Positions 31,758 to 42,790 of a stretch of DNA of 64,000 nucleotides are shown piece by piece. The stretch is taken from the NCBI GenBank assembly GCA_018136815.1, contig CM030941.1, forward strand, positions 2,045,582 to 2,109,581, in the 5' to 3' direction. The notes under the pieces were generated by a model that was given only the letters and a program-made list of their open reading frames with translations, searched no databases and was not told where the DNA came from. Source of the stretch: Isochrysis galbana. Taxonomy: Eukaryota; Haptophyta; Isochrysidales; Isochrysidaceae. Made by a program: the position numbers and the translations under genes. The first letter of the stretch is position 1. Each line of letters opens with the position of its first letter.

Positions 31758-32680
31758 CCTAGATGGGAAATACGTATTCACCGTATTTGGACGAAGGCCA
31801 AATACAGACCGTATTTACCGTATTTGAAACTGCCTCAATATGACCCTCCGTATTTGGACGGTGGCGCAGGCGCGCGCGTCGAAAGTCCCCACGCCATGAT
31901 CCTGTTTTGGTCTCATAGGTCATAGGCGGGGGGGCCTAATGGGAGGGTGAGGAGCAGATTATTAGAGAGGAGCTGTGGGGAAGGAGAGATGGCTGGATAG
32001 GGCGCTATACCCATGCGCTAGGCATGGGCAGCGCCGCCACCTCAGGGCATGTCCTCCCTCTGTTTGGTCATATGTTGAGATGTTGAGATGTTTTGTGCCT
32101 ACAACCTACAACAGAGGACGACGAGGGGGTTTGTGCTGCTTGGGTTAAACGCAGTAGGAAGAGGGAGTGAGCGAGCAGAGTGAGAGGGGGAGTCAAGTGT
32201 TGAATGAAGGCCCATGGATGGCCCATGGCAGGGCACCGAGTTGTAGGTTCCTGTGGTGCACAAGAGTGGGGTGGGAAGGAGAATTGTGTCAGCAATGGGC
32301 AATGGGCATTGTTGCATTGTTTGTTTGCGCAATGCAGCACCGCTGCAGCCATGCGCCATGCGCGCAACGAGCGCGGATCGCGCGAGGCACGGTCAGGGTT
32401 GGGGTTCAGGATGGGGTACACGCTCCATCTACATTCTCACATGCTCTCATCATGATGAGATGATGGGTGAAGGGGGGGCGGGGGGGAGAGGGCGCTGGCG
32501 CTGGCGCTAGGGCAATATATGGCATATGCTGGCGATTGGCGACGGGGGAGGCTTGGGGAATGGGAGCCCCCCCCCCCCGTTACTGTATTTGGTACCGTAT
32601 TTGGCTGTATTTGGACGAAGGCCAAATACAGACTGTATTTACCGTATTTGGAAGCCCCCTCACTGTATTTCCCATCTAGG
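31758..32680. mobile_element. 923-bp non-autonomous DNA transposon (MITE, hAT-like)
   Basis: The terminal inverted repeats CCTAGATGGGAAATAC (31758-31773) and GTATTTCCCATCTAGG (32665-32680) are perfect over 16 bp. The 8-bp target duplication TCACGGAC is at 31750-31757 and 32681-32688. Subterminal regions are packed with CCGTATTTGG/CCAAATAC motifs in both orientations, likely transposase-binding sites (31780-31860, 32580-32660). The interior has no transposase. 8-bp duplications are typical of hAT elements. A stretch at 32104-32175 resembles 51806-51880. Confidence 0.8.
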
Positions 32681-32689
32681 TCACGGACC

Positions 32690-32800
32690 ACCATATACCA
32701 TATACCATATACCATATACCATATCCATTATATGTTTTGAAAAACATCTGAAGATTCAGAGCTACACACCTATTGGCTACAGGACTATCCATCTCTACTT
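32690..32800 (+). repeat. ATACCAT microsatellite and T-ended repeat remnant
   Basis: CATATAC is repeated about five times at 32690-32725. GAAAAACATCTGAAGATTCA (32737-32756) and CTACACACCTATTGG follow, which is the inverse of 28000-28020. Confidence 0.5.
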
Positions 32801-33529
32801 TCACCGCCCCCAAAAACTATCAGTAAAACTGATAGGGTCATGGGGGCCGCGTTCCCCCCCTCCTCCATCGCAGACACCCTCTGGGTGGGCCTGCACAATC
32901 ATCCTCAGCCCCTGCCTGCTGGCAGGGGCTGAGCTGACATCATTCCTGTCCAGACTACCGCCAAGCGCGCGCCGCGCGCCGCACGCATTCGCCTGCACAT
33001 GTTCCCCATCGCACTGACCCACCCCTTCTCCACTGAGTCACAGAGCATCCGAGCCGCCAGGAAGGCACCCAGAGCCAGCGAGGCCAGCGAGGGAGAGGCA
33101 GGGGAGGCCAGGGGCCCAGCCCCAGCCTCCACTGCCCCCTGAGCTGGCCCAGCTGGCTCTCTGGGGGGACCCGAGGGTCCCTCCCGAGGGGGGCCATGGC
33201 GCGCGCGGGCATCGCACGCCGGAAGAGAACGAAGAGAACGACGAGGAAAGAACGACAAAAAAAACGACACGATCTGGTCCGAGGAAAGGTAATACTCACG
33301 CTCGTTTACGATATGTTTACAGGTCGACACCCGATGTGACAGGCGGGCACCGCGAAAGCGCGGCGCCAGACGAAGAACGACCCAAGAGGCGGGGTCCACA
33401 AAACGAAGAGACAAAATAAGATAAGCGACGCGCGCGTTTACGTTTGTCCGCAGAGATAGAACTGACAGGCCTGCCCCAGCCCGCCCCCCACCCGCCTGGC
33501 CCGTCGTAGTGCACGCGGGCCCACCCCCC
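32801..33529 (+). repeat. Hairpin-headed GC-rich repeat, copy B
   Basis: Hairpin CTATCAGT-AAA-ACTGATAG (32817-32835), ATG at 32840 and the GGGGGC/CCCCCCC hairpin, nearly identical to copy A. It continues through GCCCCTGCCTGCTGGCAGGG and the AGCGAGGGAGAGGCAGGGG module near 33083. It abuts the inverted LINE 3'-end motif CTACTTTCACCGCCC at 32796-32810. Confidence 0.6.
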
Positions 33530-33650
33530 GTAGGGGGGGTAGCGGAAGCGGGGATGAGAGTGTGGGGTATAGGCGATGGCGAGTGAGATACCGGAGGGGT
33601 GTGAGTCAGTAGCAGCATAGCGGGCACCTTCAAGAATTTTTTTTTTCTAC
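33530..33650 (+). repeat. T-run-ended repeat beside LINE 3' end
   Basis: A GC-rich segment ending CAAGAA plus ten Ts (33636-33647). It directly abuts CTACTTTCACCGCCCTTATC, the inverted 3' end of the LINE. Confidence 0.4.
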
Positions 33651-35199
33651 TTTCACCGCCCTTATCTTTCCTTCCCCCACCTCTTCCCCTGCCCCCCTTC
33701 ATTCCTTTTTCTTTGGTTTCCGGGGTCCGGCCTCGGTGCACTACCACTACCTGAGGCCTGGTTTGGAGTGTGGGTTCCGGGTAGGCCTTTTGGTCTCTTG
33801 CTCTCGCAGGTCGTGTCCACTCGGCCACGGTTTGGTGGTTGGGTCCCGTCTAGATCACGTTGCCTCTAGTGGTGTCCTCTCTTGTTCGTTGAGTCCGTGG
33901 TTTGCTAGTTTTCGTTGCTTTGTTCCTTGGCCTCTGCGACAGCGTGCGCGATCTTCAGCTTGGTGGCTAGTTCCACTAGCTCCTCGCTGGGTTTTTAGCC
34001 CACCCTTGTCGCTTATGTGAAATACGGGTCTCAAGTCGCCCATATCAATTCTTGTCGCGGTTAGGGGGAGAGCCGCCCTTAGGTTTCCCCAAGGGAGCCT
34101 CTCTCCCTTGGTTTCCCCCCTTTGCGAGTTTTCGTCCGCGTCCCCTCCGTCCGATCGGGATCCCCCGATCCCCAACCCCCCCCCCGCCCCCCTTTCTCTC
34201 TCTCTCCCCAAGTGTGTTAGGTCGGGGTTGATCATGCTCGATCCCCCTCCCTTGTTTTCTTGTGTGTGCGCGCCCTTTGTTTCCTTGTTTGCGCTTCCCC
34301 CGTGTCCCGGGTGTTTCCCGCTCTTTCTCTTGTCTTCGTCCAGAGTTCCCGAGAGTCGCCCCCATGGCCGCCCAGTCGAGCGCTAAGAGCAGGCCGGGCT
34401 CCCCCGTTTCGTCTAGGTAGGTATGCCTGTGTTAGTTGTAGCAGGTGAGTGGCCTCTCCTATTAGGCGTTTCGGGACGAAGCCTAGTTGGACTTTCGAAA
34501 TTATGTTTCCGATTACCATTTTTAGTCTGTTCGTAAGTATTTTGGCTAGGATTTTATAGTCGCTCTGCAGTAGCGTGATGGGTCTGTAGTTCCTGGCTGG
34601 GGTCTCGTGTCTCGTGTGTAGCCTTTTTTATATAGGAGTATTATGTCCCCTCCCCTCATGGATACACTCAGGTATCCCTGATCGAGTGCCAGATTTAGGA
34701 CTCTTAGGAAGTCGTGTTTTACTAAGTCTATGAAACTTTTGTAGAATTCCGCCGGCAGCGCGTCAGGTCCCGCGCTTTTGCCGCTGCCTATCTGCGCTAC
34801 GGCGTTTTGGAGTTCTTCCATCGTGATTTTGCCTTCTATCGAGCCGCTACCGTGGGTGTTCATCGGGCCTGCCTCCAGTGTCGCCTCCAACTCCAACTCG
34901 AGGTCTCTTACGTTGTTTCGTTCTTGGTAGAGCCATACGTAGTATTTCCGGAGTTCTCTGCGTATCTCCGCGTCGTCCGCGGTCGTGTGTCTTGTGTCCT
35001 TGTCCGGAGCGTTCCAGTCTCTTGTGACGTACAATTCCGGGATCGCGCTATTCGAGGTTCGGGATTGAAACTTCCGGAAGAATTCTTTCGTCATTCTTTC
35101 CTCGTGTTTAAGGGAGTCGAAGCTTTCTTTGGTCGTTGGTCTGGATGTTTTGCGGATCGTGTGGGGCGCGGGCCACCGGACCATATCTAAGCCCTCCAC
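33651..35199 (-). mobile_element. LINE relic, inverted: 3' end and reverse transcriptase fragment with middle deleted
   Basis: On the minus strand, 35199-34546 reads TKEFFRKFQSRTSNSAIPEL, then IRRELRKYYVWLYQERN, then SGKSAGPDALPAEFYKSF and GDIILLYKKGYTRDT. After a frameshift it continues IISKVQLGFVPKRLIGEATH and ETGEPGLLLALDW to ~34380. The rest of RT is absent. The C-terminal text RIDMGDLRPVFHISDKGGL appears at ~34055-34000, and the 3' untranslated part runs to 33655. Confidence 0.8.
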
Positions 35200-35356
35200 C
35201 CCAATCCCCCTAGTAGTGTACGGGGGGAGCCGCCTGATAGCGGGGGGAGAAGGGCCGGGGGAATGGGGGTGTAGAGAGTATGCTACGTGCTACTTGTAGT
35301 GGGTAGTGGTTCCATTCGCCGCGAGTGCGGTAAGAATCTTAAAAGGTTTTTTTTTG
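35165..35356 (-). repeat. Direct repeat, left copy (LINE edge plus SINE-like element)
   Basis: Contains GCGGGCCACCGGACCATATC, TAGTGTACGGGGGGAGCCGC, GCGAGTGCGGTAAGAAT and a T-run at 35348-35356. The same order recurs at 36056-36247. The T-run end marks a SINE-like copy. Confidence 0.6.
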
Positions 35357-35579
35357 ATTGACGGGAACAACATTCAGCTTTTCCAACAGTATATATGTTA
35401 CCCCCCAGGAGCCAACGCCCCCCAGGAGCTAGGAGCTATCGGGGGGCCCCGAGAGCTATCGGGGGCAAATTTTCTCCCGATCGCCAACATTCCCATTCCC
35501 ACCGGAGCTACCGGGGGACCGAGAAAATCCCCCGAGAGCTATTGGGAGATTTTACCTCCCCCGGGGAGCTATCGCTATC

Positions 35580-35930
35580 GCGTTTTAAGGTCGGCCCGCT
35601 TGCCAGGAGCCCACTGCCCTACTGACCCACTTCCTTCCCCACAGGCTCGCCCCATTCGCCCATCCTATCCAGTCGTGGCCAGCCCATTGCTCCAACCCCC
35701 CCTCCCCCCTGGTCGACAGGCATACAGGTGCAGCGTGGGGGGCCCAGAGGCTCTAGAGCGCCAGCGAGGGAGAGGCAGGGGAGGCCAGGGCCCAGCCCCA
35801 GCCTCCTCTACCCCCTGAGCTGGCCTCCAGGAGCCTCCAGGGGCCGCCAGAGGGCAGCTGGCGGCCTGCCGCAGGCGCGCCATCGCGCGTGCCGCAGGAG
35901 AGGGGAGAGAGAGCGCGGAGAAGGGGGGGA
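35580..35930 (+). repeat. GC-rich module, copy F-like
   Basis: CAGGAGCCCACTGCC and TGGTCGACAGGCATACAG, then CGCCAGCGAGGGAGAGGCAG near 35759. Matches 7400-7600 and 12660-12900. Its hairpin head is missing; instead, repeated AGCTATCGGGGG units occupy 35430-35580. Confidence 0.5.
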
Positions 35931-36055
35931 GCTCCGCCCACCGAAAAATCGGTAAGTCCCGCTCCTGCTTACAGGATAAGGCTCGGGACAGAGTCGGAGA
36001 GTCGGCCGCCCACTCGGAGACACAGGAGGAAGGGGGGGTAAGATCACCGGGGGGA

Positions 36056-36247
36056 GGCGCGGGCCACCGGACCATATCTAAGCCCTCCACCCCTATCCCC
36101 CTAGTAGTGTACGGGGGGGAGCCGCCTGATGGCGGGGGGAGAAGGGCCGGGGGAATGGGGGTGTAGAAAGTATGCTACGTGTAGTAGTTAGAAGTAGGTA
36201 GTGGTTCCATTCGCCGCGAGTGCGGTAAGAATATTAACAGGTTTCAA
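36056..36247 (-). repeat. Direct repeat, right copy
   Basis: Same sequence as 35165-35356 with small differences. The T-run is replaced by GGTTTCAAC where LINE sequence follows. Confidence 0.6.
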
Positions 36248-36345
36248 CTAAGTGACCCGATCTTCGAAACACGCGACAGAGGCGCCCTCACGATGAACAC
36301 AAACTTGGCCTTAGTGGCACAAGCGCTCGACATGGCTGAGTAACT
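36248..36345 (+). pseudogene. LINE C-terminal coding fragment
   Basis: Reads DPIFETRDRGALTMNTNLAL and VAQALDMAE. A second fragment at 50820-50960 (-) reads APVFSTNNKGALVMNTNLSL, and the 27.6 kb LINE reads RPVFNKDDKGGL. This is the last conserved part of the LINE protein. Confidence 0.55.
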
Positions 36346-36465
36346 CGCCTAACCTTCCGACGAATCCCCCACCCCCACCACCTACGACCCAACACCGACG
36401 TCTTCGCGAGTAACACATCCCTAAGTCCAAGACCCAATGTGAAACATAACCACGGGAACTTCAAG

Positions 36466-36697
36466 AAATAACCAACAGCCCGATGGCGCAAGAGGAGGCC
36501 GAGGAGTCGGAGTCGACCATCGGGGATCGGTACACGCCGCCTGCCACCGGAAAGACCCCGAACACTGGGCCCCTAAGTAGAGCACGAGGGGACGAGCCGC
36601 CAGGCGAGTGAGAGGGAGATTTAAGGTAAGCGAGCGCGGCTGCTAGATAGTTATGCAGGGTCGCGCGCGCGGCGTGAATGTTAAGAAGATTTTTTTT
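36466..36697 (+). mobile_element. SINE-like element, plus orientation
   Basis: Starts near AAATAACCAACAGCCCGATG and ends GTTAAGAAGATTTTTTTTC. It is the inverse of the 11770-11992 element along its length (CCGGTAGCCCGATGGC start, TTAAGAAG-T end). Beyond the T-run comes TACTAGCACCGCCAC, an inverted LINE-3'-end-like sequence. Confidence 0.55.
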
Positions 36698-37096
36698 CTT
36701 TACTAGCACCGCCACACACATGTAGTAGTGCCCGCCCCGAACGCGCCTGGGTCCTCCCCAGGGCAAAAAGGAGCATCCGTCTGTCCGTCTGATGGTGCGG
36801 CTTGCCCGACCACACATCTTCAAGTGGAACCTGGCTAAAGGTTCTCGGCATCGGTCGGCCGACGTCCGATGTCTACTGTCTAGTGCTTGTGGACCACCAA
36901 AGTTCCCATCGATCATCCGTATCAGGTTTTCTTCCGTTGGCTCAAGCGATGGCACGTGCAAGATCAATCTCTTCACTCGACACGGGAAGATTTTCTGGCA
37001 CAGCTTATTGTCACACCCAAGCATATTGGTGCCGGGAGTCTGAGCCTACTGAAGACTTGTTGTGCGCCAAGGCGCCGACGCCTGTGCAGGGGTAAT
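36698..37096. other. 3' flank of the kinesin gene; no gene seen
   Basis: Minus-strand frame 37024-36780 reads VKRLILHVPSLEPTEENLIR, with no recognised domain. It may be 3' untranslated sequence of the kinesin gene or old repeat. Confidence 0.35.
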
Positions 37097-40000
37097 TCAG
37101 CCAAATTTCTTGCGCTCATGTGCACGCATGCCCGCACGGCGCGCCTTGGAAGACTCCTCAGAGCGCTTTGCCTCGACGCGGAGCTCATTGAAGATCTGCA
37201 AAAAGTGGATGGGCATAGAGGCAGACAGGGCTAAGCTCAGCAAAACGAAGTCGTGAGTTGTTGGATTTCGAGTGAGGCGCCCGCCATGACTTGATGGTGC
37301 AGGTCGGAGAGCCTCGGCAGGGTAGCCAAGGCAGATGCCTCAATGAGCACCGCTGGCGAAGGGATTACTAGGATGCAGGGGCACATTGAGAGGAAAGTTC
37401 AAGTCAGGTATGCTGCCCGCGCCGTTGAGAAGCAAGGGGAATAAGGTCTCCTCCATCTGGTTACCTGCGTGGCCATCTCATCCGAGATGTTCCATATGCT
37501 AGCCATCTGTTTCGCCGAGAGCTTCATGAGTCCCTTGCCGTCAAGCGAGGGCGAGACGTTGGGCAGCAGCGGGGCGAAGCTGCCACCACACACCTTCGAG
37601 AGGTAGTTACGTACTGCAGCCACATCGTACATCTTTGGATGCAACGTAGCGGGTTCCAGAGCAGGTGCAATAGGACGGACCGCTTGCTTCGTTTCGCGGC
37701 ACACACTTGTTTCAGCCCCAATCTGGCAGACGGTGCGTAGAGTAGCGATCGAGTGTTCAGCATCTGTTGAAGCTGGAGAAACGGTGCCGATGACCGCCAT
37801 GAGACTGCGAGGATCCGTCAAGGGGTAGGGAGGGGATAGAAGGTTCAGAGCGACGCCTCTTTGAGGATATGGATTGAACATGAATAACGCACACGGTGTG
37901 GACTTCAAAGCAGCGGTGCCGTCGGGGCACCGACGGCCGCCCTAAAGGTAATGAGAGCGCAGTTTCCTTTTCCTAAGTGAGCTCAGGCCATTCAGTTGCG
38001 TGTTCGTTGTCGTAAGTGCAAGCAACATACGTGTTTGGCCGTGTGAAGGAGTTGGCGAGGACCCGGGTAAGTGCGGACTGGCGGAAGGGGATGTGCACGT
38101 TCTGTTTGCCTTCCTCGGTTGCCACCCATTGCCGCATGCACTCCTTGAGCACGTGAAGAGACGCATTGATCTCAGCCCCCTAGAGACGGGTGGGAGCCAG
38201 CCCAATCACCCAATGAATCGCGCGGTCAAGGGGAGGGGCGCGGGGCGGGGAGGGGGGGCGTTCCTTCGGGAAGCCGGAATCGCCGTCTCTCTGCCTTTCG
38301 TCTAGACATGGCTCACCTCTTTCCTTCGGTCAGAATTGTGGTAGGCGGAGTCTTCTTTCCTCTCCGATCCGGCGCAATCCACAAGCGTGAGAATTGCACC
38401 ACCCGCACGCGCACGCTTGCGTTGTAAAGGTGGCTCGCCATCCTGCACAACGCTAGTGCCGACACGCAGCTCGAGCTGGCATACGGCGTGCGAACGAGAG
38501 GAAGCAGCATTAGCGCCAGTGGCATGCGTGGCACGACGAGACTTGGCCTGTGCGATGGCTGCAATAAGCTCCTCGGCCGAGTTGATGTCGGCCGTGGTTG
38601 CGCCTAACAGTTGCGTCGTGCCTGAGTGCAAGAACAACCGGCGGCGAGTCTGCGATGTACCTCATCCGTCTAGCCACGTGCAACTGCCAACAATGGACTG
38701 CAACGTTTTGTGGCCCGTGGCCCTGCCCATGCCTCAAGCGGAGTAATGACTGAAAGGGAATCGTAGGGGCGGTGGGGGCTCACCCGACGCATCGTTGGCG
38801 AGCATTAGCTCTTTGCCGCGCTCTGCGGAGAGCAGGTCGACGCAACGGTCCCCCTTCACCTCATAGAACTGGAGAACCGCGCGCGGCTCAGTTCTCGGCA
38901 TGTCGGACGCTACCGCCGGGAGTAGCGCGGATGCGGAAAATTCTTCGATGCCTGCCATCGTGTGCGTCTTGCCCGACCCCGTCTGGCCGTACATGAAGAC
39001 GGTGGATGCGCCACCGCGAGCGACCTGAGGTCAAATCTAACCAAAGGACTGGATGAGTGGACACGTCCGATCGGCAGGTAGTGCGCTTGCACGTGATGGG
39101 GCAAGGGCAGCGAGGCGCACACAGGGCTTGGGGGCAAGGGCGGCGTGGCGCGCAGGACTTCCTCTTGAGCCGCTCACGTTTTCGAGGAGCGGCACAATGG
39201 CCGACTCGCACAATTGCTCGTTACTACTGTCCTCGCCAAAGGACAGACCGACTCCGAATTCATGATGTCGCACGAACATCCCCTTGAGATCGGGATTCAT
39301 CATACACAAGTGCACTGCGATCGTTTGCGAGGCAGTAGAGACGACATCGAAATCGCCTCGTCCAGCTTCGTGAGAGAACAGCGGCCGCTTGCGAGCGACC
39401 ACCAGCACCTTGCGCTGCTCTGCGGGCGGCTTTCCGCTGCTGGCGGTGCGCACCTGAGGGGCAGCACGAATGAGGGAGAGAAGGCGAAGTTGGTTGCTGC
39501 ACCTCGACTCGCGAGCAAATAGGTTCAGACTGGAGGCTCAGCTTGGCACTGCTACTCACATGCGACAATGGCTTCCGCGCGTGCAACTCGTCCCGCCACG
39601 CGGCAATGGAGGCCACAAAGGATTCGCGGTTGTTCCGACGCGAGGTACGCTTGTCGATCATCTGACGGGTCACGGGGTCTTCCTTGTCCTTGATCGCCTC
39701 GGTAGCCTCGCGACCACCGCCCGCGCTGCTGGCTTGCCTCGCCCCCGAGAGGATGGAGGAGCTCCGGTTTGTGCGGGGGGGCATGGTTGCGTCCGACGGC
39801 GAGCGACCAAGTCGTGCCGGCAGCGCACTCGGGAGGCCGCAGGCAGAGGATGAGGCGCGCACAGCCGTGCGTCCCGAGTCCGTGGCCGGAGGAGGAGGCA
39901 CAGTTGGCTTCGTCGCAGGGGGAGGAGGCGGCGCAGTGCGCGAAGTTGACGGCGCAGCTGCAAATGCTGATTCGAGATGAGTACACGAGGTGGCCTTCGG

Positions 40001-41829
40001 AGCATGGCTTGGAGCACTCGCCGGCGGGGCCAGGGGCTCGGGAGCTCCCGGTCTGACCTTCACGCGCTGCTCAAGTGAGCGCAGAATCTCTTCAGCCGAC
40101 GAGGTCGGCGACAGGAGCGGTGCCTGCGCGCTTGCCTGCTCCTCCCTGCCCGAATCGCCAGGTGGCGAGGTTCCAGCGCACACATCGCCTGACACGCCTT
40201 CCGTGTCGGCCTCGTTGGCATCGCGGCGGTCGACGGCGAGCGTGAGGACCCCCCGCAACGTGGGAGGAGTTGGCGCGGCGGCGATGGTGCTCGTAGCCCC
40301 TCGCCAGCCCGCAGGGGGCGTGTCAGGGCAGGGGGGTGTTCCCGCAGACTGCTCGTCCGCCCCACTGAGCCCGTCAATGTGAGGGTCCTCGTGCGGCGCC
40401 TTGGGCTCAGTTGGGGGAGCAGGTAGGGCAGACATCCGGTGGGTGCTCATCAGCGGAGTGGAGGCCTCGCTCGAAGCCGGCGGGGGACCCTCTGGTTGCG
40501 TGAGGGGCATTGCCTGCATGTTGGGCGCAATAGCAGACACCGCTGGCGGGGGCGCCACAGGCGAGTTTTGACCCGCAAGCGGCAGTACCAGCGCAGTTGG
40601 CGCCATGGACCACTTCTTGCGAGCCCGGGGCGCCTCTCCCTTCTGCGAATCTGCATGCTGCGGCATCGCCCTCGCAACGTCGTTGGTGGGATTGGAGGCC
40701 GTCAACACGGCTTGCCCAGGAGCGGCGCTCGCCTTAGCCTCACGCGACGCAGAGCGGGTGACCGGTACGCTCGGCCGGCCTTCTGTCGGCGAGTATGATG
40801 CTGCCCCAGCTGCGCCCTCCGCGGCTCCCCATGCTGCCGCGGGCGGGAAGGGCTTGGTGGCAAAGTTCTGCGTGGCCGCTCGGTTGTCCGGGTGGATCTG
40901 CTGCAGGAGGTGTATGACCTCCTCTTGCGAGGGTGCCCGGGTGAATTTGGCGGGGCCAGCCGGTGGACGCTGCTGCATTGCCTCTTCCTCGAGTTGCTGC
41001 TGGCGCACTTCGAGCAAAAGTTCTCGCGATGGCTGGGGGAATGGGTTCTGGCCGGTGACCACGGCTGATGCATTTGGAGTCGGGTGCGGCGCGGCGGCGG
41101 CACTAGGCCCTGATGCAGAAACGGGTACTAGGCCCACGGCGATGCTCGGCGCCTCGATCCCCCGCAGCATTTGCCGGTCTGCGCCCTCTGAAAGCCCCCC
41201 GTCTGCGGAACGCGCTGCGGCGCTAGGCGCCGCCTGTGACCGCCAGCCAAGGGGAATGGCGGCCTCATGCGCGTCAGTTGGTCGCGAAGCGGAAGCGAGT
41301 CGGGCGGTGCGAAGCTTGCGCAGGGTGGGGGCCTGCGCGACACCAGCGGCTCCCTCGAGCGCAGCGACCAGGTGATTGCTCGCCGGGCGCGATGGTACCC
41401 CAATCGCCGCCACCGCCGCCTCAGTCGCCTTCGCCTCGGCCTCGGCGACCGCGTGCCGCTCGGCGGCTTCCCGCCTTCGCTGCTCGCTGCGGGGATGAAG
41501 GCAGCAGGAGGGCCGGGGCGAACGATTGTTGGTGAGCGACAGCTGACGCACGTCATCCCCTTGCTATCTCATACCCACGCACACGTTCCCCTCCCATCTC
41601 TACGCCCCTAGGCTTTTTCGCCCATCCTCCTCTCACTCTCGCTCTCGCCCTCCATTCCGCACCCTTCCTCCCTCACTCCATCCCTGGCAACACTCCCCCC
41701 TGCTCACCCCTTCCCCGCTCTCTCTCACCGAATCTCCTCGGCCTTCTGCTTCTGCTCATTGCGCTTGCGTGCCCACTCATGAGCCAGGAAAGAGCGCTTG
41801 GCAGCAATCGGGTCTTCCGGCTTGGGCAT
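37097..41829 (-). CDS. Kinesin-13-like motor protein with long N-terminal extension and C-terminal SAM-like region
   Basis: Model: complement(join(37097-37195, 37465-37804, 38031-38179, 38317-38660, 38784-39024, 39178-39453, 39560-41486, 41729-41829)), 1158 residues. All phases close, with donors such as GTGAGT, GTGAGC and GTATGT. Residues 1-~675 are Ala/Pro-rich with short coiled segments. The motor starts near 690 (VLVVARKRPL), with P-loop GQTGSGKT near 781, then SSRSH and LVDCAGSERKE (usually LAGSE or LAGNE). GAEINASLHVLKECMRQ matches the kinesin-13 text GAEINxSLxALKECIR. After the motor, MYDVAAVRNYL...QMASIWNISDEMA resembles a SAM domain, as in KIF24-type proteins. Kinesin-13s depolymerise microtubule ends. 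The loop-2 KVD motif of that family reads NPDLKG here, so activity may differ. The first exon's start is the least certain part. Confidence 0.85.
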
Positions 41830-42097
41830 CTCGTCGGGAGAACACTGAGGCTTCCAGCCGAGGAAGAGCGAGGAGGAGAGAGGAGGGGAGGAGGGGAAGA
41901 GAGGAGAGGAGGGAGAGAAGCCCGCGACGGCGACTGGCGCCGGTGGTGGCTGGGCCACACAGACGTGAGAGAGGGGAAGGGGGGGGAAGAGGGAGGGGGC
42001 CAAAGCCAGGAAGGACACACTTCAGAGAGAGAGAGAGAGGAAGGAGAGGAGAGGAGAGAGAGAGAGAGAGAGACAGAGAGAGACAGAGAGAGAGAGA

Positions 42098-42165
<68 letters not shown>

Positions 42166-42350
42166 TCGCCCTTCAGCCCGATAGAGAAGTGAAAAGAAAC
42201 GTGGCCAAAAACCAGATGAAAGAAGAAGAAGCGCCGGGCGGCTCGTTCGAGGCGCGCGAGGGGGGGCGGGCCGCGCCGTGCATGCCATGCCGCCCAGTGC
42301 GCCGCCGCTCCTCGCGCCTTCGAATTCGTGAACTTGTGGGGGGGGGGGTA
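41830..42350 (+). repeat. Kinesin upstream region with GA/GAGAG microsatellite
   Basis: 41870-41925 is GAGGA-rich, and 42020-42164 is almost pure (GA)n with ACA interruptions. On the minus strand this is (CT)n upstream of the kinesin gene. A G-run occurs at 42339-42348. Confidence 0.7.
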
Positions 42351-42525
42351 TTTAAACATAAGTCGTGTTTTGTTGTAGATACCTCAGTTCTACTCCCAGT
42401 GTCGCAACCTCATCCCGGCATCCCGACTGGATTCACCGTACTCCTATCGCCGTCCGGAACGCTAGCCACTCGATGTTACCTCTGTACATCACGATGCTGT
42501 CTATTCATGGACCACCCTATGGTAG
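42351..42525 (+). repeat. Repeat Z, empty-site copy
   Basis: TTTAAACATAAGTCGTGTTT to CTATTCATGGACCACC. Parallel to 31606-31757 plus 32681-32697 but without the MITE. Confidence 0.75.
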
Positions 42526-42770
42526 GTCGGTCAAGCACTCTTTTAACTTCTAAGCTTCTAATGGTGTAAAAATGAAAACGTCAGGATTGAGGAAATGGAA
42601 ATACAGCACGAAAGTAAAGCGGTAGAAACCCGGGAAAACACCCATTTATAGGGCGGTCAAATACTATTTTAACTTCTAAGGGTGTACAAATGAAAAGTCG
42701 AGATTGAGGAAATACCCCAAAGTAAAGAGTAAAGCGTAAAGCGTAAAGCGGTAGCGGTAGAATCGTAAAA
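42526..42770 (+). repeat. Pair of ~125-bp imperfect direct repeats
   Basis: CTTTTAACTTCTAAG, GGTGTAAAAATGAAAA and GATTGAGGAAAT at ~42540-42600 recur at 42670-42715 as TTTTAACTTCTAAGGGTGT and GATTGAGGAAAT. Short AAAGCGTAAAGCG repeats occur at 42725-42755. Confidence 0.6.
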
Positions 42771-42790
42771 ACTTTCTTTCTAGAATAATA

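Noticed and set aside
41769-42569. Plus-strand ORF of 266 codons over the GA tract
   Set aside because: Arg-Glu repeats from the (GA)n microsatellite; opposite a convincing kinesin exon.
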